Positions 34,088-44,629 of a DNA stretch of 64,000 nt are shown piece after piece (the first letter of the stretch is position 1; the number at the start of each line of letters is the position of its first letter). A program made the translations under genes and the position numbers. The notes under the pieces are model-generated. The model saw only the letters and a list, made by a program, of their open reading frames with translations. It did not search any database and was not told the origin of the DNA. The stretch is from Phytophthora quininea (Eukaryota > Oomycota > Peronosporomycetes > Peronosporales > Peronosporaceae). Location of the stretch: NCBI GenBank assembly GCA_011947345.1, contig JAAVTG010000272.1, positions 1-64,000 on the forward strand, given 5' to 3'.

Positions 34088-36265
34088 ATGCAACTTACGA
34101 ATCAATCTACAAGTTCTCGTGAAGATGACAAAAGGGATCTGGGTGCAGCTAGTCGACCAGGCGGGGAACCGCTCAAGCACCATTCAAGAGCTCTACTGGA
34201 GGTGCCTGATGCTATAACTGCTGGTAAGCTCCGTGAGATCGTGTGCGAGCTGTATAAAGAGCGGGAGAGTGTCGCGAAGATCACTCCTTATGACTTGCTG
34301 GCGTTCGAGAACGCGGCGGCGCAAGTGACGGGATCGGCTCTAGTAGGAGACATTGGAGCCCGTGGAGAACAGAAGAACAGTCCAGTTATCGTGGAGGTGC
34401 CGGTGAGGAAAGTTTGTTACATTCTCGTGGACGAAGGAGACGCAGACGAGAGCGAGAAGCCGGTAGCTTGTACCTACCTAATGGAAGCCGACGTGAATGG
34501 TCTTCAAAAAGCAGTTTTCGATAGCTGCAGAAGCAGCTTGGTGGATCGTCGTGCAAACGATCTGAAAGTTTATGCGAACCAAGCGGAGTATGCGGCACGC
34601 CGTATGCTAAAAACTCGATGGTATCGCTTGAAGGACTGGGATCAGAGGAAGCGACCGTTGTTGTGGTAGCGCCGCGACGTCACCTTCGGCCAGCCGGACA
34701 GAAGCTGCGCATTAATGAGGGCGACCTGCAGCCATTTCCGGCTGGAATGGCACAAGAGTTGCAACTTGTTTTCAAAGGACTAGAAGATGAGACCCAAAGC
34801 GCCTTCCCGACGGCTAAGATCACGGGGTTTTCCAGCTCTGCGGCGGCTTTCCATCGTGGTATTTCGTGCGGGTGGAGGAGTGTACGGTCTGGGGCATTCT
34901 CATGGAGCTGATTCCAAGGGCTGGGGAATGGTTGCCGTACTGTGGTGGTGGGCTCTCCGGGTGTGGGTAAGTCTTGCATCGTCATGCTGGTTGCTTTATA
35001 TTTGGCGATTGTGAAGAAGCACCAAGCGCTGATTATTCAGAAACTCAAAGGAAATTCAACCCCGAACGCAATGATTTATCTTGATGGAGCTCTCGCCAAA
35101 TATGAGGTCGCTACCGATGTTAGGTCTAAACAAATTACTGATCTCAGTCATGCTAAAAGCGCGAGGGGCTATCGTTATTGCTGACGGGTATCTGCAGAAC
35201 GAGGTGGAGACAGATGCACTACGACGATTTCATATCCTCGTGACAGCGTGTCAATATGACGTGAAGTGCGACGATCCCACTCAGCTCGTGTTGCTACCAG
35301 TGTGTCAGCGAGAAGATTTAGTGCTGTTCGCTAAACAGTCGAACTGGGGAGAAATGGTTGGCGTCGAAACCTAAGCGGGCATTTCTGATCGTGCCAAGAC
35401 TCATTATTACTACTGCGGTGGAAGCTTTCGAGAGTTTTGCAGGCCACTCGAAGAGCTCAAAAGGAGAACATATGTGGACGATCAACAAACGATTGCTCTT
35501 GTTCGTTATTTTGGTTGTGGTCATTCTCTTGGCCAAGTTGACCAGCTTCGACGGCACTACGTTCTCGATCGAAGTGACATGGGAAAATACACGACTTGAC
35601 TCCACTGGAGGACTTGCGTCGATTCTGGGTTTGCTTTGCGAAAGCTTTGGAAAGCCACGGGAGTGGGGAATATGATGGAAGCCTACAAATTTGCTAATGC
35701 CATCCAAGCGGGTTTAGCAGCACTACGTATCGCTTAAGTGTGCTTGCTGCTACCCGTCACGCGTTGCAATTTCGCCAAGTAAACTCGCCATCGATGGTGT
35801 TACAAGTAGTGGACTCGGCACTGTCGATGACGGACGATTCCTACGAACAAATCGAGATAGGCGCTCGAGTATTTGGCGATGAAAAACCGTTTACGGACAA
35901 CCGAGGTAACGCTGTGAAGGCTACGTGCTGGTATCCGGGAGCAAAATATCCCTCCGTTGATCGTCGTGAACTGCATAGCTGGCTGGGGTCATCATTTCAT
36001 GTTTTCGAAGGTAATTGTGGCGTTGATTCACGTAGGGAGTGAAGAGATGACGACGTTCGACTTGCAGCAGTGGACCAACTTGGCCGAAGACCTGGACGAG
36101 AAGCCTGACTTCGCAGTTGGACACTCGTGTTGGTAGTGGGTTTCCTGACGCCGACAAGTGCGCGCAGTTTAAGCTACAGAATGCTAAGTCTCTTGCCGAA
36201 GCCTCGGTGCAGTCTATCGTGTGCTGCTTCAAGCCAGCAGGGTATTGCTCGGCTCTGCAGTAAGC
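34088..36265 (+). pseudogene. Crinkler (CRN)-like P-loop effector gene, decayed
   Basis: The first frame (34088-34669) has a ubiquitin-like/linker module typical of oomycete CRN-related proteins: LREIVCELYKERESVAKIT and YDLLAFENAAA, ending NSPVIVEVP. A second similar module follows (VNGLQKAVFDSCRSSLVDRR). One base later, TVVVVAP stands in the place of the HVLVVVP motif that closes CRN N-termini. The C-terminal part has a Walker A P-loop (VVGSPGVGKSCIVML at about 34945), then GAIVIADGY and a C-terminal segment ending AEASVQSIVCCFKPA at about 36230. No signal peptide or LxLFLAK motif was found. Several shifts and stops make it a pseudogene. The same family recurs at 54.9-56.6 and 62.25 kb. Confidence 0.6.
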
Positions 36266-36334
36266 TCCTATTGACTAAGAAGTAACAAGTTATTCTTCAT
36301 CGTAAATATATTAACATTTTCAGGAGCTGGTTGC

Positions 36335-36673
36335 TTAGGCGAAGTTGCGTGGTGCGTTGGCATCTCCGCAGTAGTCCGTGACGAGTTTGTCGTACGCCTT
36401 GGCAGCGTCCATGGGGGTGAAGAAGTCGCCGCTGTTGATCACTCGACCGTCCACTTCCAGCTCGGCACTGTACTTTTGGTCTTGGCAGCGTTGGCGCACG
36501 CCCAGGAACTCCATGGCGGCGGCGTTCTCGGTCTCAGCAACGTGCACGTCCTCGACGTTGCAGGACTCGATGATGGATCGTAGCGCTGACGTCTGTAGTG
36601 CTCTAGCGTGCAGCACATTGGGGTGGCATCGCGTTGGCAGACGAAGAGCTTGGCGCAGCAGTTGGGACGACAT
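36335..36673 (-). CDS. Small AP2/ERF-like domain protein, left-arm copy (open)
   Basis: The 112-codon frame has an N-terminus free of acidic residues and rich in Arg, Leu and Ser (MSSQLLRQALRLPTR), which looks like a mitochondrial presequence. The C-terminal half matches the AP2 DNA-binding fold: KYSAELEVDGRVINSG, then FTPMDAAKAYD, then DANAPRNF. The latter two correspond to the family pattern GxFxTxxEAAxAYD and NFP. Between GVR and KYSAEL the left copy reads RQRCQDQ, whereas the right arm reads YNAAKTK in another frame. A 2-bp deletion here appears to compensate a 1-bp loss. Upstream is a CCA/CAC-rich tract. Binding to DNA is inferred; an AP2 fold with a presequence is unusual. Confidence 0.6.
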   Translation of the reverse strand: MSSQLLRQALRLPTRCHPNVLHARALQTSALRSIIESCNVEDVHVAETENAAAMEFLGVRQRCQDQKYSAELEVDGRVINSGDFFTPMDAAKAYDKLVTDYCGDANAPRNFA

Positions 36674-37630
36674 CGTTCAAGGCAAAGTTGTGGTGTGGTG
36701 GTGGTGACTGTGGTGGTGGGTGTGGTGGTGGTGTCCGCTTGAGTCCTTGGTGGTGAATTCCGGAATGAAAACGCTGGCGTTGTTTGACGGCCAGTGTGAG
36801 CAGCACAGCACACATACGCCGCCGCTCTTGCACTCATACAGGTCGTCACGCAGCACTTTTCTCTAATCGCAGCGCATGTCTATCGCTCGAGGCATGATAA
36901 GCCAATGACGCGCTTCAAGCGGGGGCTACGAGCCGTGTCGGCGGTGGCGCTCGCTTTTCTCCTGGCTGTGGCCTGCAGATGAGTGCGTGGTGCATGTTCT
37001 CGACCGACCTGCTTCTAATCGCCGTGCTTACGAAGCAGGAACGTGGTGGGTCTGCAAACGCTGTTAGTTGCGAGCTGGTAGAGACCGACGCACAATCACG
37101 ACCATAAGCGGCGGTCTCGCTGCGCAGATTGCGTTGCGCGGTGCACTCATCGCGCTACTGTCTCCTGCTTCAACGAGCCGGACGCCGTACTGTACGACTC
37201 GGCATGTTGCTTGGGTGTCCGCTCCAAGCAGCAGCGCACGTTGACAATACTAGTAATACTTGCCAGTACGAAAGACGAAGCAGATGAGATGCCAAGAAAA
37301 CCAATTCAGTCGGTGTGCGAGCTGCGGAGACGACGGTGGCTGCTGCGTTTTGTCGGCGATTCTTTTGCGTCTACAGCGTCAACTTCGACGCTACGACTGA
37401 CAAGAAAATCTCGTGTGGCGGCTACCGAGCGGGTGATCTAACGAGACTTTCACGCAGCAGATCCACTCGTATCAGTGGCGTCCAAATTCAAGCCCAGCAG
37501 AACCGGCGCAGACGCGTGCTACATTTCCATGCGAAGTCTGCTTGACCGTAACATTGGCGCCCTCGCGCACCTGCGGACAACAACAACAACAGTACAGCAC
37601 ACGTCAGACAACGCAGGTAGCATTTCCAGC

Positions 37631-39775
37631 TTACATCCACGGGCGGATGACTCCGATGGCTCCTTTCGACGCAGTTGAGGCGGCTACTGGTCGGCTGGGC
37701 TTCGCTCGTTGGATTGCAGACGGAATTCTCTTTCGGTTGTAGGAAGGGCGACTCCCACATCCAGGTGGACATTCGTTCAGACCACGGGATTGTCCAGGAT
37801 GATACCGTGAGGACTCCTGCTGAACTCTACTCCCTTTGGCGTTGCTGTGCTTGCTTTCGACAATTGCCCAGTGCTCCTTATTGACGAGCGTTGCGAAGAC
37901 CGCTGCGTCAAGCTCGGCGATGGCTCCAAACGGATTCGCTCAACCTTTTGTGGTGGCTGCCTCTCCTGGCGCTTGTGGTCCAGTTGAGGCGCTCGCTTCG
38001 AGCCACTTTGGACCGCGGCAGCCCTCCCGAGAGCGCCGACTTCGGTCGACCCAAGTGCCCAGACCCACCGACACGATGGACTCGGACAGAAACTCTAGGA
38101 GGCTGCACTGGGTACTCCACGTCTTCGTCTTCTTCGGCATCTTCGTCTTCGTCTTCATCATAGTCGTCATTGTCTTCTTGCTTGGCAGTATACGCGTCAA
38201 CATCGCTGTCCTCATTGTCTTCGTCCTTTTCCGAGCACACCCCGTCGGTGTTAGAGTCATCACGGTCTTCTCGGTTCTTCGAGACCTCGCTGGAATTGTC
38301 CTCCTTGGCATTGCTGATGTGGTGGTGAGCTGCTGCTATCCCTTCTCTGCTTTTCTTGGCTGTCGTGGTACTCCGTCGACCAACTTCACCCGACCTCGGT
38401 TCGTTGCTGCCCAAATTCGCACGGTCTTGAGGCGTTGCTGCTGCAGGTTCGGTGGCGATGGCGTTCTTCTTGAAAAGGTCAGATTCCCACGAAGACGGTG
38501 CTCGTTGATGAAGTTCTGCAGGTCGGCTTCACGGACACACTGGCGGGCGCAAAGCTCCTTGAGCTCTACATATTTGGCGTGGGTTTGCCTCAACTCCTCT
38601 TCCCGCTGCCGCAAGCGTTTCTTCAGGAAAATGAGCGTGTCCGGCTGCTCGTCATCTTCTTTATTGTCGAGTTGTTGACGTGCAGAGCCCTCTCGGTTCT
38701 CCGTCAGCGAAGTATAACCTGCATCAGGAAACTTTGGAAAGTCGAGCCACAGTCGATCGAGTACCGTCGCTAGACCAGGTTGGTCGCCACAACTCTTCAA
38801 TGTCTGCATGCTGGCTGATTTCCAGCGGTGAACACTCACCAAGAAGTCACGGACACGCTGTGTCAGCGAGTCGACGTCCGTTCTGTAGTTGGCCTGGTCG
38901 TTTGTGTGCCGAGCACTCTCCAACTCATTCGGAGCGACTTTCAATCTACCCAAGGCAGCCTCCAGCTGTCGATTGGCTTGCTCCAAGCGAGCGATATCGG
39001 CTTCTTTCTGCTGCAGCTGCTTCTTGAGAGCCTTGATTCGGCCAGTTTGCTCGTTCTCGACAATTCTGGGCCGCTGTTCCTGTTCAGAGATTGTCTCTTC
39101 GACCTTCTTGGCCAGCTCACTGTCTTTCGCTGCGAGCTGGTTCTCTAACGCTTCGATCTTGGCATGCAGCTGCTGGTTCTTGTCCTGCTCTTCTAGCAGC
39201 TGCGTCATCTTCTCCAACACGCGTTTCTTTTCCTTTTGCAGCTTCAACTCAAATCGACCAATGCTTTTATCCGCGCTCAAAGAAGACGACGCTCTATCAA
39301 CTGGTTGATCTTGTACAGCATTACTGTGTGAATGCTCAACTTCCATCTTCGCCGAATGCTTTGTCTGCAACGTTGCTGCACCTGCAGTTGTACCCGAAGC
39401 AGTTCCATTCACCGGGCTTGAGATCTGGTCGTCCACGTCTGCAAATGAGTTTCTTTAAGCTGCACGTCATTGTATCTTGCTTGGGGTGGTTGCAATCATC
39501 AGCATTCGCCGAGTGCGAGGCCGTTCCTGCTCTAATATTGCCTGACGACAAACAGACCAACTCCACGGACTGATTCACAGCTCAACTGACAGATAAGATG
39601 GACGTGCCGTCCATTCAGCGCGAGTTCGTCGCTGTCTTGATGCAGCACTTATTTCGGTACGGTGTCGAGGGTGCAATTGCTCGTCTTCTGCTCTTGAGAG
39701 GGAGATTTAGCTGCTTGCTGCGAGAGGAGACCACCACCACGTCGTCCGAGCTCACATCTTGCACATCGCTAGAGT
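37631..39775 (-). pseudogene. Coiled-coil/acidic protein gene, left-arm copy (internally deleted, frameshifted)
   Basis: The main open piece, 38336-39436, has the same central coiled coil as the right-arm gene (FELKLQKEKKRVLEKMTQLL onward). A one-base deletion after NLTF then throws it out of frame, where the right copy reads KKNAIATEP. The acidic tract and the homologue of the right-copy stop (37631) lie beyond in another frame. The 5' part aligns with VQDV, SSRSKQL and VYLSSGEIRA of the right copy but has an early TGA, no conserved ATG, and a deletion removing the repeat-rich region. It therefore probably cannot make the full protein. Confidence 0.7.
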
Positions 39776-39929
39776 GGAGCTTCAATTCGAACGGACATGA
39801 GCTCGATTAGAAGCATTCTTAATGCAATGTATTCGGGATGGTGCTTCTATTTGAGCGCCCGCGTATTCGAATAGAATCTCCAGTGTAGCCATGTGCTAGT
39901 TTGAAAACCGCGCGTGGCCAAACGTTGCC

Positions 39930-42900
39930 ATGCTGAGTCGCGTGCAAGATGTGCGCGTCTTCGAGAGCTCGAACGACGTGGTGACCATTTCCTCTCGCAG
40001 CAAGCAGCTAGACCTCCCTCTCACTAGTGACCGACGTCTTCCATCCAGCAACCAGGCAGAAGACGAGCAATTGCACCCTCAACACCCGTACCGTATGCGG
40101 AAGCAAGTGTTGCAACAAGACAGCGACGAATTCACGCTAAATGGACGTATAGTTCATTCCCAAAGATTCATGTCTTCTAATAGGGCTGTGGACCAGTCCA
40201 TGGCGTTGGTCTACTTGTCGTCGGGCGAGATTCGAGCAAGAGAGGAGTGCCCACTAGGCTTGGAGCTGCCACAGATAGAAGAGCTGCCATCTAGTAGGCC
40301 AGACTACAGGATCGAGTACAGAAATGACTATGAAGAAGAGAGTGGAGAGTCAGCAGATGGAGGCGCTACCAAGAGCTGGAAAATGCAGCGGTCAGTGCAG
40401 TCCAAATTGCAGCAGACCCATCGACGTAGCAAGCGGTTTGATTCGTCGCTGTCGCCTGTTTCCTTGCAGTCAGAGGCTTCACTGAAGAGTGGTGATTCGT
40501 CGGGCGATGGTGGTCAGCCTGAGGCTCCTTCTTGGCATTCTGGACACCGTGGGCGCCATGGAAAGCAGAGACCAAATTCCTTTCCTGTGCAGAATTCCCG
40601 AGCCCACGTGGTAAACACAACTAACCACTACAGCCACGAGGAGAAGGGAAACAATGGTGGGGAAGTTTCGTCCGATGAGAGCGAGGACAACGACTCGGCG
40701 GGTTCTTCTCGATATGCGCTGCGCTCTCAGCAGAACAGGAGGAACACGAGAAACCCGAAAAGCAGTCATCACAAGAACGGAATAGCCAAGTCCACAAAAC
40801 TTCTCAAGAGTAGCCCTAAAAGAACGAGTGATGAAGGTCGCAGCTCATCAAGTGATGAAAGTGGATCCTTTTTTGTGGCTTCTTCACGTTCTGGACAAAA
40901 TGTGCGGCATGGAAAGCAACTTCGGGTTACTGGTACTGTGCACCACTCTGGGTGGCAAATGATCAGCACAAACAACCAACGCAGTCGTCGTGCTAGGTCA
41001 GAGTCTGTGCAAAAGGGTATGGATGGAGATATGTCGTCCGAAGAGAGCGAAGTGTCCGACTCGGTGATGTCTTCTCGAAACGAACGGAAGGAGCGACGAA
41101 CCGCGGTCAAGGCACGGCGTTCTCGGTCGAAAAGGACACATGCAAACCAAGAGAACAGTAGTCGTCACGAGAACAAATCAGCCAAGTCATCAAGAAGTCG
41201 TGCAAAAGCAGGACCCCGCACTTGGACCATTTCAACTCAAATGCCCACAAAAATGGCAGTGCTGCTCAAAGAAATTCTTGTGCAGCTCCGTCTGGCGAGG
41301 CAGTAGTAAGGGATTCGGTCAAGCCCTCTCGTGCTACACAATTACCTACAGATCCACTGCATGAAGTTGCTAAAATCGGTCGAACTGATGACATGAATGG
41401 TGTGACAGCTTCAAGAACGAAGCGGTCACCAAGACTGAAGGTGAGTCATTTGCTGGACGACCAGGTCTCAAACCCGGTGGAAAATACTTGTGTGGAGGCA
41501 CCCGGTGCTCCAACTTCTCGACCAAAGCGATCGCCAAAGGTGGAAGCGGATCATGCGAAAAGAAACTCATTTGCAGACGTGGACGACCAGATCTCAAGCC
41601 CGGTGAATGGAACTGCTTCGGGTGCAACTGCAGGTGCAGCAACGCTGCAGACAAAGCATTCGGCGAAGATGGAAGTTGAGCATTCACACAGTAATGCTGT
41701 ACAAGATCAACCAGTTGATAGAGCGTCGTCTTCTTTGAGCGCGGATAAAAGCATTGGTCGATTTGAGTTGAAGCTGCAAAAGGAAAAGAAACGCGTGTTG
41801 GAGAAGATGACGCAGCTGCTAGAAGAGCAGGACAAGAACCAGCAGCTGCATGCCAAGATCGAAGCGTTAGAGAACCAGCTCGCAGCGAAAGACAGTGAGC
41901 TGGCCAAGAAGGTCGAAGAGACAATCTCTGAACAGGAACAGCGGCCCAGAATTGTCGAGAACGAGCAAACTGGCCGAATCAAGGCTCTCAAGAAGCAGCT
42001 GCAGCAGAAAGAAGCCGATATCGCTCGCTTGGAGCAAGCCAATCGACAGCTGGAGGCTGCCTTGGGTAGATTGAAAGTCGCTCCGAATGAGTTGGAGAGT
42101 GCTCGGCACACAAACGACCAGGCCAACTACAGAACGGACGTCGACTCGCTGACACAGCGTGTCCGTGACTTCTTGGTGAGTGTTCACCGCTGGAAATCAG
42201 CCAGCATGCAGACATTGAAGAGTTGTGGCGACCAACCTGGTCTAGCGACGGTACTCGATCGACTGTGGCTCGACTTTCCAAAGTTTCCTGATGCAGGTTA
42301 TACTTCGCTGACGGAGAACCGAGAGGGCTCTGCACGTCAACAACTCGACAATAAAGAAGATGACGAGCAGCCGGACACGCTCATTTTCCTGAAGAAACGC
42401 TTGCGGCAGCGGGAAGAGGAGTTGAGGCAAACCCACGCCAAATATGTAGAGCTCAAGGAGCTTTGCGCCCGCCAGTGTGTCCGTGAAGCCGACCTGCAGA
42501 ACTTCATCAACGAGCACCGTCTTCGTGGGAATCTGACCTTTTCCAAGAAGAACGCCATCGCCACCGAACCTGCAGCAGCAACGCCTCAAGACCGTGCGAA
42601 TTTGGGCAGCAACGAACCGAGGTCGGGTGAAGTTGGTCGACGGAGTACCACGACAGCCAAGAAAAGTAGAGAAGGGATAGCAGCAGCTCACCACCACATT
42701 AGCAATGCCAAGGAGGACAATTCCAGCGAGGTCTCGAAGAACCGAGAAGACCGTGATGACTCTAACACCGACGGGGTGTGCTCGGAAAAGGACGAAGACA
42801 ATGAGGACAGCGATGTTGACGCGTATACTGCCAAGCAAGAAGACAATGACGACTATGATGAAGACGAAGACGAAGATGCCGAAGAAGACGAAGACGTGGA

Positions 42901-43387
42901 GTACCCAGTGCAGCCTCCTAGAGTGTCTGTCCGAGTCCATCGTGTCGGTGGGTCTGGGCACTTGGGTCGACCGAAGTCGGCGCTCTCAGGGAGGGCTGCC
43001 GCGGTCCAAAGTGGCTCGAAGCGAGCGCCTCAACTGGACCACAAGCGCCAGGAGAGGCAGCCACCACAAAAGGTTGAGCGAATCCGTTTGGAGCCATCGC
43101 CGAGCTTGACGCAGCGGTCTTCGCAACGCTCGTCAATAAGGAGCACTGGGCAATTGTCGAAAGCAAGCACAGCAACGCCAAAGGGGAGTAGAGTTCAGCA
43201 GGAGTCCTCACGGTATCATCCTGGACAATCCCGTGGTCTGAACGAATGTCCACCTGGATGTGGGAGTCGCCCTTCCTACAACCGAAAGAGAATTCCGTCT
43301 GCAATCCAACGAGCGAAGCCCAGCCGACCAGTAGCCGCCTCAACTGCGTCGAAAGGAGCCATCGGAGTCATCCGCCCGTGGATGTAA
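39930..43387 (+). CDS. Long Ser-rich / coiled-coil / acidic protein, right-arm copy (one frameshift)
   Basis: The frame 39930-41306 continues into 41222-43387 after a one-base shift near 41215, giving about 1,150 residues. Order: the N-terminal VQDVRVFESSNDVVTISSRSK; a region of degenerate repeats of about 75 residues built on SSDES, SSR and HGKQ words; RTKRSPR and RPKRSPK basic motifs next to two DDQ(V/I)SxPV units; and a long coiled coil (about 41740-42110). A helical domain with a HRWKSASM segment follows, then a second coiled coil, an Asp/Glu tract (DDYDEDEDEDAEEDEDVE) and a basic tail ending at 43387. The composition suggests a nuclear or chromatin scaffold, but I do not recognise a family. 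CK2-type SSDESED sites are plentiful. Confidence 0.7.
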
Positions 43388-44295
43388 GCTGGAAATGCTA
43401 CCTGCGTTGTCTGACGTGTGGTGTGCTGTACCGTTGTTGTTGTTGTCCGCAGGTGCGCGAGGGCGCCAATGTTACGGTCAAGCAGACTTCGCATGGAAAT
43501 GTAGCACGCGTCTGCGCCGGTTCTGCTGGGCTTGAATTTGGACGCCACTGATACGAGTGGATCTGCTGCGTGAAAGTCTCGTTAGATCACCCGCTCGGTA
43601 GCCGCCACACGAGATTTTCTTGTCAGTCGTAGCGTCGAAGTTGACGCTGTAGACGCAAAAGAATCGCCGACAAAACGCAGCAGCCACCGTCGTCTCCGCA
43701 GCTCGCACACCGACTGAATTGGTTTTCTTGGCATCTCATCTGCTTCGTCTTTCGTACTGGCAAGTATTACTAGTATTGTCAACGTGCGCTGCTGCTTGGA
43801 GCGGACACCCAAGCAACATGCCGAGTCGTACAGTACGGCGTCCGGCTCGTTGAAGCAGGAGACAGTAGCGCGATGAGTGCACCGCGCAACGCAATCTGCG
43901 CAGCGAGACCGCCGCTTATGGTCGTGATTGTGCGTCGGTCTCTACCAGCTCGCAACTAACAGCGTTTGCAGACCCACCACGTTCCTGCTTCGTAAGCACG
44001 GCGATTAGAAGCAGGTCGGTCGAGAACATGCACCACGCACTCATCTGCAGGCCACAGCCAGGAGAAAAAGCGAGCGCCACCGCCGACACGGCTCGTAGCC
44101 CCCGCTTGAAGCGCGTCATTGGCTTATCATGCCTCGAGCGATAGACATGCGCTGCGATTAGAGAAAAGTGCTGCGTGACGACCTGTATGAGTGCAAGAGC
44201 GGCGGCGTATGTGTGCTGTGCTGCTCACACTGGCCGTCAAACAACGCCAGCGTTTTCATTCCGGAATTCACCACCAAGGACTCAAGCGGACACCA

Positions 44296-44337
44296 CCACC
44301 ACACCCACCACCACAGTCACCACCACCACACCACAAC
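44296..44337 (+). repeat. CAC/CCA-rich microsatellite upstream of the AP2-like gene
   Basis: Runs of CACCACCACCACACCC lie 15-55 bp before the AP2-like ATG (44351). The mirror copy is at about 36693-36738 on the left arm. This probably lies in the 5' UTR. Confidence 0.8.
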
Positions 44338-44380
44338 TTTGCCTTGAACGATGTCGTCCCAACTGCTGCGCCAAGCTCTT

Positions 44381-44558
44381 TGTTAGAAGTAGCTCCCGTA
44401 GTGCTGGTGACGATGACAGAGGATCGTCACGAAGTAGACTGGCGCACCGAGATCAAGAGTGATGGTAGAAAAGGCAACTGGTGCTAGGCCAGTCAGTCCA
44501 AGATTTACTTTGAAAGTAACAAGTTATCTGTGTGAGTCTAGTCGTGCAGCTTCTAACA
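44381..44558 (+). repeat. Copia 5' LTR
   Basis: 178 bp with a 9-bp terminal inverted repeat TGTTAGAAG/CTTCTAACA. It holds a perfect 8-bp stem (GTGACGAT/ATCGTCAC, 44407-44430) and a smaller ACTGG/CCAGT stem. It is identical to 49732-49909. Confidence 0.95.
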
Positions 44559-44571
44559 GGGTTACGAGCCC
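44559..44571 (+). promoter_or_regulatory. Copia primer-binding site, half-tRNA type
   Basis: GGGTTACGAGCCC directly follows the LTR. It is complementary, with one mismatch, to the anticodon arm of a plant-type initiator tRNA-Met (GGGCTCATAACCC) rather than to a tRNA 3' end. This is the half-tRNA priming arrangement known for Drosophila copia. The match is from memory of tRNA sequences. Confidence 0.55.
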
Positions 44572-44629
44572 AAAGAACGCGACACTGTGTGCGAGAAGAG
44601 CGCTACCAAGACGTCACTACGGATAGGAG

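Larger units (their letters stand above)
36303..39775 (-). repeat. Left arm of a head-to-head inverted duplication
   Basis: This segment is the reverse complement of 39925-50258 minus the Copia element, at about 98-99% identity over most of its length. The 76-codon antisense frame at 37211-37441 is residue-for-residue the same as 43582-43812 on the other strand. The arm carries the AP2-like gene (36335-36673) and the coiled-coil gene (stop at 37631). Relative to the right arm it lacks about 1.3 kb corresponding to 40250-41560. Identity falls off near the centre, where the spacer is about 150 bp. Confidence 0.9.

Noticed and set aside
37211..37441. 76-codon plus ORF, identical to the minus ORF at 43582-43812
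   Set aside because: Identity is explained by the inverted duplication itself. There is no domain, and conservation between near-identical arms is not evidence of selection.
41370..42961. Several minus-strand ORFs in the right-arm coiled-coil gene (up to 239 codons, hydrophobic Val/Phe-rich)
   Set aside because: Complement of an acidic GAA/GAC-rich tract gives Phe/Val/Leu codons. The apparent membrane protein is an artefact of the antisense frame.
44197..44462. Pro/Thr-rich ORFs over the CAC microsatellite entering the Copia LTR
   Set aside because: They are driven by the simple repeat and the recent LTR junction; the AP2-like frame is the supported one.
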